Assembly (NCBI GenBank): GCA_033439795.1
Contig: JAUTDP010000007.1
Span: forward strand, 310,001 to 374,000
Origin: Sordaria brevicollis
Lineage: Eukaryota; Ascomycota; Sordariomycetes; Sordariales; Sordariaceae
Direction of reading: 5' to 3'
Length of the DNA stretch: 64,000 nucleotides
Shown: one piece after another, positions 57,084 to 64,000 of the stretch
Numbering within the stretch: the stretch's first letter is position 1
How the letters are laid out: each line of letters starts with the position of its first letter
Position numbers and translations under genes: made by a program
Notes under the pieces: model-generated
What the model was told of the DNA's origin: nothing
The model's input: the letters and a program-made list of their open reading frames with translations, nothing else
The model's database searches: none

Positions 57084-58598
57084 ATGCAACTCGACGCCTT
57101 CATAACAAGAACGAGCGGCCTGCTCTCCCGGATAGCAGCTTCCGCCAACTTCTCCTTCCAGTCTGACCATGCCGCCTTCAACCGGGCCCTCATCTCGTGG
57201 CTCAAGGACCCCGACTCCAGCCTACCCAACGGCCACATCATCGGTCTTTGCTGTTCGAGTCTTCTTTCAATCCAGTTTCCAGACGAGTCGCGAGGCAGTA
57301 GCAACGACCTAATCCCGGAATTCCGCAGTTTTGTGCTAGCAGCATCTCTGGCACACCGTGGACGGGGGAACAGCAAGGGCAGCTCACGTCAAAAGCAGCC
57401 ATATCCCGCACGCCACGAGTCCCGATCTCATCTGATCAGGAGGCTAGACAGCGTACTAACCTCTCAATACCTTTCTGGTCTCTCATCAGAGTCATGTCAG
57501 GTCCTCTTTCATCTTGTGCTTGGAGCTGTTCTGGGAATGGGTCACTCGCCATCACCTTCCACCACCACCACTAGCAACAGCTTCAACTTCTCGTCGTCGT
57601 CGTCAGCTGTTTCCCCTTCGGATCTCCTCAGCTCCGAGTTCCAGCAAAGTCCAACACTATGGCTCTCCACCAAGAACCAACTAATTCGCACCCTCGGCCA
57701 AGATCTCGTTTTCCTAGGATCCAATAAGCTGGGAATCCACCTCGAAGGGTCGGACCTAGAGCAGCTCATCGTCGACACAGCGACGGGCAGGTGGAACGAG
57801 ATGGAATCGCGCATATGGGTTGATAGCATCGCAGCTGAGGAAGGTGTTTCATCAGCGGGACAAGAACCAGCACAGCATCAGCACTCGCCATCATCACCAT
57901 CACCAGCATCTCCTCCTCGCCATTCCGAACCAAAGAGAAGACGACGACAATACTCTTTCGCATCCGCCGCATCCACCGCCACCGCCACCACCACCGGCGA
58001 TGATGACAACAACCAAGACCGAAATCCGCCCTACTGGGAAGATCCCCCGCCTACTCCTCCTCCGCCCACCGTCGAGCCGACGCTCATTCCCGTCATGCCA
58101 TATCAGTTCCAGTTCATCCACTCCTCCTCAACTGCGGCGCCTAGTAACACACAGTGGTCGGAAAACCCAACCTCGTATCTGGAAATGACGGATGAGCCGG
58201 AGAGTTATTACCTGGCTACGGCGAATGAGAATAATAAGCGGGCGCGAGCAACCCCTCCACCAGCGGCGACACCGGCGACACCGGCGACGGCGACGGCGAC
58301 GGAGCCAGCAGCAACAACGACGACGGCGATGCCGAGGTCGATGACGGATCCATTCCCGTTGGGAAATCCGAATGAGGGTAAGTTCTTTATACCCATTTAG
58401 GTGTCGGTAATTTTCATATTGAAGGCATGTTCGCGAACTGAAATGATTATTTTTGTTGCAGATTTCGGCTCATGGCGAAAAGTCAAAAGGCGAACGATGT
58501 GGGTGGTCCGAACAATCGAGGCTGGAGATCAAGGCAAGATTAGCGTTCATGCTCGGTTGAGGGGGAGGGAGGTGAATGATTTTGGCGTGTTTGTGTAG
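57084..58598 (+). CDS. Unknown Ser/Thr/Pro-rich protein with an N-terminal helical domain
   Basis: Exons 57084-58377 and 58462-58598 give 476 aa. Residues 1-260 appear folded and mostly helical (MQLDAFITRTSGLLSRIAAS; SHLIRRLDSVLTSQYL; IRTLGQDLVFLGSNKLGIHL), interrupted by a Ser/Thr run. Residues 260-430 are disordered, with SPSSPSP, a KRRRRQ nuclear-localisation-like patch, poly-Pro and poly-Thr/Ala. The second exon adds a basic and charged tail (WRKVKRRTMWVVRTIEAG to NDFGVFV). Splice sites are GTAAGT and GTTGCAG, in phase. I do not recognise the family. Confidence 0.7.
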
Positions 58599-58919
58599 TG
58601 CTTTGTTTCCGAAAGAGAGAACGAAGAAGGAGGGGAGGGAGATTGCATGTATAGATAGGTTTTTTTGGGTTTAATTATCATGATAATGAATAACGAGATT
58701 GCATGGCCGCCGACTCGGGCGTTTTTTTAGTTCTTAAGCTACAAAATGAAAAACAAAAATCAGAGATGCAGAAAGACAAGCGGAGCGAAGAGAGTATTGA
58801 AATCCGCTGGATAATTGCGTCATCGGCAAAAAGAAAAAGAAATGTGGCGGTCGGTAAACGAAGACGCCCGGCGATAGAAAAAGATATTGATTGGGGAAAA
58901 AAGATGGTTTGTTTGAGAC
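58599..58919. other. Intergenic
   Basis: 3' flank of the preceding gene and, on the minus strand, the terminator region of the tRNA, with T/A-rich stretches. Nothing else was seen. Confidence 0.4.
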
Positions 58920-59010
58920 TCGGATACCGGGAGTCGAACCCGGGGCTGTTGAGAGAGCAGTCACTCCTTAGAAGTGAGAGTCAACGATGTTACCGCTACA
59001 CCATACCCGA
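58920..59010 (-). tRNA. tRNA-Glu (CTC) with a 21-nt intron
   Basis: On the minus strand the acceptor stem is TCGGGTA/TATCCGA with one G-T pair. The D arm is GTGT-AGCGGTA-ACAT, the anticodon stem GTTGA/TCAAC, and the T arm CCGGG-TTCGACT-CCCGG. The anticodon loop reads C-T-CTC-A, and a 21-nt intron (CTTCTAAGGAGTGACTGCTC plus T) follows position 37. The intron contains GGAG, which can pair with the anticodon, as in eukaryotic tRNA precursors. The mature length is 70 nt. Confidence 0.88.
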
Positions 59011-59323
59011 TTGAACGGATAAGGTCCGATTATTGATTGTTGGAGTGGAGGCTCGATAGGAGCCTCTAAGAATCTTGCATTTCGTTGCCGATGGTGGAGA
59101 TTTCCAACGTAAGGAGCTGGTAAGCTCCGAGCTCCAGCGGGCAGCAAAAAGAGGCCCGCCGGCCGGCCAAGTGGGCACGGTGAGTGGAGTCACGCCATGT
59201 CATCATCTAGTATGTCTTGGCAGCTGTGAGGCATCGAAGTCATCGGAAATTGAAAGAAGGCGCGCAAGATGGCAGTGCTGCGACAATGGGAAAAAATGAG
59301 CGAAAAAAGGAGGAAAAAATTGA

Positions 59324-59408
59324 GGTCGTGCCCGGGTTCGAACCGGGGTTACTGGAAGAATTTGAAGAGCTTCAAAATCCAGAGTGATAACCACTACACT
59401 ACACAACC
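59324..59408 (-). tRNA. tRNA-Gln (TTG) with a 14-nt intron
   Basis: On the minus strand the acceptor stem is GGTTGTG/CACGACC, the anticodon stem CTGGA/TCCAG, and the T arm CCCGG-TTCGAAC-CCGGG. The anticodon is TTG, followed by A37 and the intron AGCTCTTCAAATTC, whose CAA can pair with the anticodon. The D arm (AGTGTAGTGGTTATCACT) is typical of Gln tRNAs. It lies 313 bp upstream, on the same strand, of the Glu tRNA. Confidence 0.88.
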
Positions 59409-59986
59409 TTTTTTGTTTGCTGTGTTTGTTGATATGCAACGCCGGATCACAGCCTTAAGGACAACGAGTTACAATGACGTAACCAATAATACAACCTGAA
59501 CTCGGCACAATCGTTAATCGACATTTACACTCATTTCTTTCCCATCACAGACATTTCTGCCGACATAGAATAAGTTTACTAAATAAAGCTTAACTTTGTG
59601 GAAGCGTCGGCGAAGTGGTCGCGAGCAATTGCAGCTGCGGATTCAACAATTTGCATGCTTCTTCCCTTTCTGCACTCTGCATCACCAAGCTCGCCGAGTG
59701 ACGGAGCCATCCACGTCCACTTTCGAGCGTTGACAACACATCGGGGACTTCACAACAAGAGAAACACACCATTTTACCGAATAACTAAATACTGATTATA
59801 ATGATAATTGGAAAGTTGAGAGATTGTTTACGACATCTTCATTTGCGTTACAAGTTTTAGAAGGCGATGCTCTCTGTATGGTTCTCAAGGGAGACGAATG
59901 TGATGGTGCGCTATCACCACCTCTGCCAAGTACCGTCCGATGCTGATAGCGCCATATCCTCACGGGTACAACACCGACCCAAACCT
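59409..59986. other. Intergenic
   Basis: It is the region upstream of the Gln tRNA and the 3' flank of the kinase gene. No gene was seen. Confidence 0.4.
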
Positions 59987-61396
59987 TTACTCAACTTGGT
60001 CCGACATTCTCCCTCCATATTTGTCACACATCTTGTGCATATCCTCGATCATACTATGCCATCAATCGTCAGCCAACCCATAGTAACACAGCTTGAGATC
60101 TAGCCGGAGATCAAAATTCTGACACTTACGCCTTCATAACCCTCTTCGGCTCTTCCTGGCCCGGAAACAGACAACAAAACTGTAGTTCAAACCGACTTTG
60201 TCCCGGCAACTTTATTAGCATGTTTTACCGCTGACAACACCATCAAACCTTACCTATACATCACATGGAAATGGAAGGAGAACGAAGAACTCACAAAGAA
60301 TACAACCGAACCCTGTCCTCCCACTCCCCCCCCGGCTCAGCAGGGGGATACCACGCCTTATACTCCCTCACAAACTCTCCCTCCAATCCACCAAAGCCGC
60401 ACCTTTCGGGGACCCAGTTTCCCAGTTCGTACTCGTTATGCGCATAAAAAGCCGCCGGGTCGTATATCACGGGTTTTTGCGAGGCGGAGTCAGTCCCCGT
60501 GTTGCCAATCCACAAATCGCCATGTACTAGACAGGGCTTTATCGGTTGGTGCGTGATGGAGTCTTTGAGGCGTAAGGGGGAGAGGAGGTGGGGGATGGCT
60601 ATCTTGCACAGCCTTTTCAAGCCGTTTCTTAGGTCTTCGTTTAGGGTACCGGTGATGGTCGAGTGCAAGTCCACACTCCATTTTAACCCCTTAGCAAAGA
60701 AAACATCCCACCTTTCTTCCCAGTCTACGAGCTGGGCAATGTTACCATTGCAGGTGGTTGTCCCAAACCCAAATTTACCCGTGGGACTGGTGCCGGTTGT
60801 CGATTTGTGCAAGCGAGCAAGTTGAGAGCAAAAGTCGCGTGGGTTGAGAGGCTCGGAGAGAGACATGGGGATGTATGATTCTAGGAAGAAGAAGTGGGAT
60901 GTTTCATCATTATTGCTGCAGGGTCCAAAAGCGATAGGCTTGGGAGCAAATTCCGGAAGAGCCTCGTGAAGAGCCGTCATGCCGGCAAATTCGCCAGTGA
61001 ACATCTTCTCGGCGATGGGGCCGCGGGTGGTTTTGAGGAAGAAATTGACCGGGACTTCTGTGTGATTTTCATTGTTGCTGCAATCGTTGTTGGGTGTGGC
61101 AGAATGGGAGAAGGAGGTTTCGATCTTGGCGGTTTGACACCACAAGGAACCGCCGAGGGCGATAGCTCGAACGAAGCGGTGTCCTGATGGAAGGGCTGTT
61201 GGATTATTTGTGTGAGAGAACTGAAAAGAAAAAGAGAGGCTTGAAAAGTCCTCGTGGGAGTCAATGGAGGCATACCAGCTACGATAGCTGAATCAACTTC
61301 AACTGGCTGACCAGTGCTTGGGTTTGTCTTCTTGGCTAGTATAGCTGCTTGGTGGCTGGCTTTCGTGTCGAAACGGGGAGTACTTGGAGACGACAT
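59987..61396 (-). CDS. Fructosamine/ketosamine-3-kinase family protein
   Basis: Minus-strand exons 61396-61276, 61195-60295, 60195-60130 and 60053-59987 give 384 aa. The family motifs are clear: FFLKTTRG (Lys for ATP), ALGGS, HFFFLESY, LVHGDLWIGN (catalytic Asp about 267), and VIYDPAAFYAHNEYELG (metal-binding Asp about 286). The C-terminal exons add LFPGQEEPKRVMKAMIEDMH, restoring the usual end. These enzymes phosphorylate ribulosamine or fructosamine adducts on proteins so that the sugar falls off, a repair of glycation in the cytosol. The third intron must use the acceptor ACAAAG, because the stronger CTACAG downstream would shift the frame. The N-terminal exon is longer than in human FN3K. 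Confidence 0.9.
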
Positions 61397-62024
61397 GATG
61401 TCTTGGTGGATAGGAACGATGTCGATTTCAGATTCAGTGTTGGTCAGTGGACGAGGGCTCAATCTTCAATGAACATGAGGATGGATGTTAAAGAGAGGTT
61501 GAGCATGGGGCAAATGCGGGAGGCCAACGGCCAAGGTTACAATGGAATGCCCAACTCCCAACGGCGAGCATTGTTGGCGCCAGCCGTTGCAACCAACATG
61601 TCAAACACTTTCCACACATGCACAAACAAGCTTTCAGCGTATAATCACCTTCGTGTGGACGTGGAAAAGTCTGTTTTTTATGTTTTCTTAATCTTAGAGC
61701 TCTTGGGAAAACTAGTATATAGACTTGCTAGCACCCTTTCCCGGGGCCGGTCAAGCTGTATATAGTCTAGCCCACATTCGCTATCCCCGCCTCTACCTTG
61801 ACTTCTTTCCTACCATCAAATTCCCCTCGTACATCCAATGCTAATCGTCCTCCGCTTCGCTTCTGCCTGTCCTGGTAGTTGAGACGAGGAGTTGACTGCG
61901 CGAACCGGGTGCCGATGACTCCCAGGTGACTCGTTTATCGGAAGTGGCAATGGAATTTGATGGCGATTGAAATCTTAGTTGAACCCAACGGTGATGACGG
62001 AAAACAGCCGCAGGTTGGACCTGA
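61397..62024. other. Intergenic
   Basis: Upstream region of the kinase gene; no gene was seen. Confidence 0.4.
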
Positions 62025-62507
62025 TCAAGCTTTGGGTGAACTGTCAGGTCCCATCTGCTCCTCGGGAGCTTGGCCCGTTCCGCTAGAAGTAGCTTTGACC
62101 TTGGGCTCTACCTCTGCACCAATTTTAGAGGTGAATTCGGCCAAGCCCTCGACGCGCTCGTCCCCGAGATAGAGCAAGCTGTTGTGCTTTTCAGCGTCGT
62201 GGAGGGGCATATCATCCCAGTTGACCTCGTCTAAACAAGAAATTTTACGTTAGATAAACCACTATTGTAAACGGTCTATCACGAATGATGCGGAAGTCTT
62301 ACACTCTGGCTCCTGGAAGTAGGCATTGAGGTCGTCCCTGAGCTTCTCAATGTCTGCCATCATGACGTGAAGGGGTGTCGAATGCTTGAGTACCTTGTTA
62401 GCTATGCGTCGTGCATGCCCTCAGATTTCCTTGAGCTCATTATCATCCGCATCAAAATCATAAAAATCATCGTCAACAGTTGAGAGCTCGGGCTTCGACG
62501 AGGACAT
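62025..62507 (-). CDS. Small acidic unknown protein interrupted by an in-frame TGA
   Basis: Minus-strand exons 62507-62303 and 62230-62025 are in one frame (136 codons plus stop), but codon 29 is TGA (62423-62421). Before it lies MSSSKPELSTVDDDFYDFDA...LKEI; after it lies GHARRIANKVLKHSTPLHVM, then ADIEKLRDDLNAYFQEPEYE and WDDMPLHDAEKHN. Coding-like sequence continues directly through the stop. The choices are a nonsense mutation (CGA to TGA fits), readthrough, re-initiation at the ATG-ATG at 62363 (88 aa), or an intron from an atypical GTTGAC donor. The normal intron (GTAAGA, GTTTAG) follows. Family unknown. Confidence 0.58.
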
Positions 62508-64000
62508 GCTGAAAGCGCTGGACTGAGTGACAAAGGATCCTGGGAACAACTTGGATGTTGGAAAGAGATTTTGGAAAGGTTAATGTGGTGAGATGTTGGG
62601 TGCAAGTTGGGTATGGAACAAAAGGAAAGTGCTGGGGGGGAGCCTTCCTCTTTATACTCGAAGGGTTGATGTTTTGGAACTTGACTTGTGGGGTTGATGA
62701 CTAGGAGGGTCCTTCAATCGCACAAAAAACGGCCTCACCAAGCAAACGGGTGGACGGTGAGGGACATCAGATCAAAATGCGGTCGTGGTGTTGAGAAGAA
62801 GCGATTGCAGCGGTCACCATCAAGAGGTTGCGACGGTGAACACTGGCTTCCGTTCTTTTATCGGTACTTTCCATCAATCTGATAATATCCTCAGACTAAG
62901 CGGCGCGGCGAAAGCGGCGCAAGGCGTTCATCCTCTTTTTGAGTGTTGGGACTGCTGGGTAACGGGTAGATGATGGTGATGGATTGATGAGATGACCCAG
63001 TCAGAAAGAACGGACCACTGACGAAATCTATTCAGTGTAAACAGAAAATGCGACAGTGCCTAACTTGAACGTGACTGCTCAGCTAGAGGTATTCCGCCAT
63101 ATCTCGTGACTACAATACCAGACGGAACTGCGACGTTTGAAGTGCTCAAGCAGGGCCGGATGAATGTCACTTCTAGCACCTTCAAACCTGCAGTCCCCTA
63201 GTAGATGGTTTGGTTTCATCGTTACATATGAAACCGGACAGAATGAACTACAGCCTTAAAACAAACGGTGACTACAACAACGCGGCCTTGATGGGATGAA
63301 ATGTCCCAGTCAGACTTGAGCAGGAGGTTTGACCAGAAAAGGTACATGTATCATCGCCTTCTCTACGTCAGTTCCATATCACGTCTAATCATATTCTCGA
63401 ATCTGGTCCAAAGTCTAGAACAAACAGACAAATCAGTACTGAACTGTCCATGCTGCCTCTGATGTTTAGCCTTATACCTGATGGAAGGCTGAGTTCGCTG
63501 GCGATGTGATGGAAGAGAGAGACGAGGGGATAAAGCACCATTGTAACACTAGCCCAATAAATTGGTAGTGGCTCCGTTCTTTCCTTTGACATATAGTGAT
63601 GAAGACTTTCCGGGGGAAGGAACTTCCACTTACATCCTATCCGTCAGCCAATCAGAGGTTCCGCACGCTCAAGAGCAGGGCTTATGTCAACCTCCAGGTA
63701 ATGCAAATACAAATCTCCAGTCAAGAAGACTTCAAGTCATCGTGATTTCCCCGGTAGATAAACGCCGTACGTTTGGACATAACAGACAAGTAAGTTGTAA
63801 ATAGTGATCTGGTGCCGTTCAATATTGGTTTGCTCGTTAGCTCAATACCTTGGGTCGATTTCTTCAGACTTTTACATTCTCTACCAACGTCTTGTTTACT
63901 CTGAAATTCCTCTTTTAAGAAACTCAATATGCCTTTTCCAATCCTTGCTATGTCATTCCGAAATGCAATAAGATATATCGGCTTCTTTCATGATGTTACG
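62508..64000. other. Intergenic to the right edge, 1.5 kb
   Basis: No supportable gene was seen. It contains the second copy of a dispersed repeat. Confidence 0.45.
63205..63390 (+). repeat. Diverged dispersed repeat, copy B
   Basis: It aligns with 39185-39365 in the same orientation. The best-conserved block is AGGTACATGTATCA, followed by CGCCTTCTC. Confidence 0.5.

Overview
The window looks like nuclear DNA of a filamentous ascomycete, most likely Neurospora or a close Sordariaceae relative. Introns are short (about 55-135 nt), with GTAAGT-like donors and CTAAC-like branch sites. Conserved genes are gene-sparse and GC-balanced. Two AT-rich islands carry the mark of repeat-induced point mutation (RIP): dense C-to-T and G-to-A changes, stops made from Gln, Arg and Trp codons, and Asp-to-Asn changes in catalytic motifs. 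Species was inferred from these features and not searched.

Layout. 0-10.4 kb: a protein running off the left edge (minus), ribosomal protein P2 (minus), SPT2 chromatin protein, NSA2 ribosome-biogenesis factor, and a 61-aa Cys-rich protein. 10.5-14.2 kb: a RIP-mutated PIF/Harbinger DNA transposon with 40-bp terminal inverted repeats (TIRs), a TTA target duplication, a transposase relic and a second Myb/SANT-like relic. 17-30 kb: a PAP2-fold membrane enzyme, a VIT-VWA protein, a 600-bp hairpin MITE, a secreted glycoside hydrolase family 2 enzyme and an NTF2-like protein. 30.8-38.5 kb: an ankyrin protein with a GC-AG intron, a cytochrome P450, a broken GIY-YIG-like gene, and an orphan ORF inside long inverted repeats flanked by an 11-bp direct repeat. 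39.8-47.6 kb: an unknown coiled protein, a sugar transporter and a BNR-type protein. 49.7-55.3 kb: a RIP-mutated copia retrotransposon with 169-bp LTRs and a 5-bp duplication. 57-62.5 kb: a Ser/Thr-rich unknown protein, two intron-containing tRNAs (Glu-CTC, Gln-TTG), a fructosamine-3-kinase family protein, and a small acidic gene interrupted by TGA.

The genes do not form one pathway. P2 and NSA2 serve ribosome structure and assembly, and SPT2 serves chromatin. The GH2 enzyme, BNR protein, sugar transporter and P450 are typical saprotroph accessory functions, but they are not arranged as a cluster. The most unusual locus is 36.65-38.5 kb, a single-ORF cassette that I cannot assign to a known family. 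Splice junctions were worked out by hand from consensus sites, reading frame and family resemblance; no search or transcript data were available.
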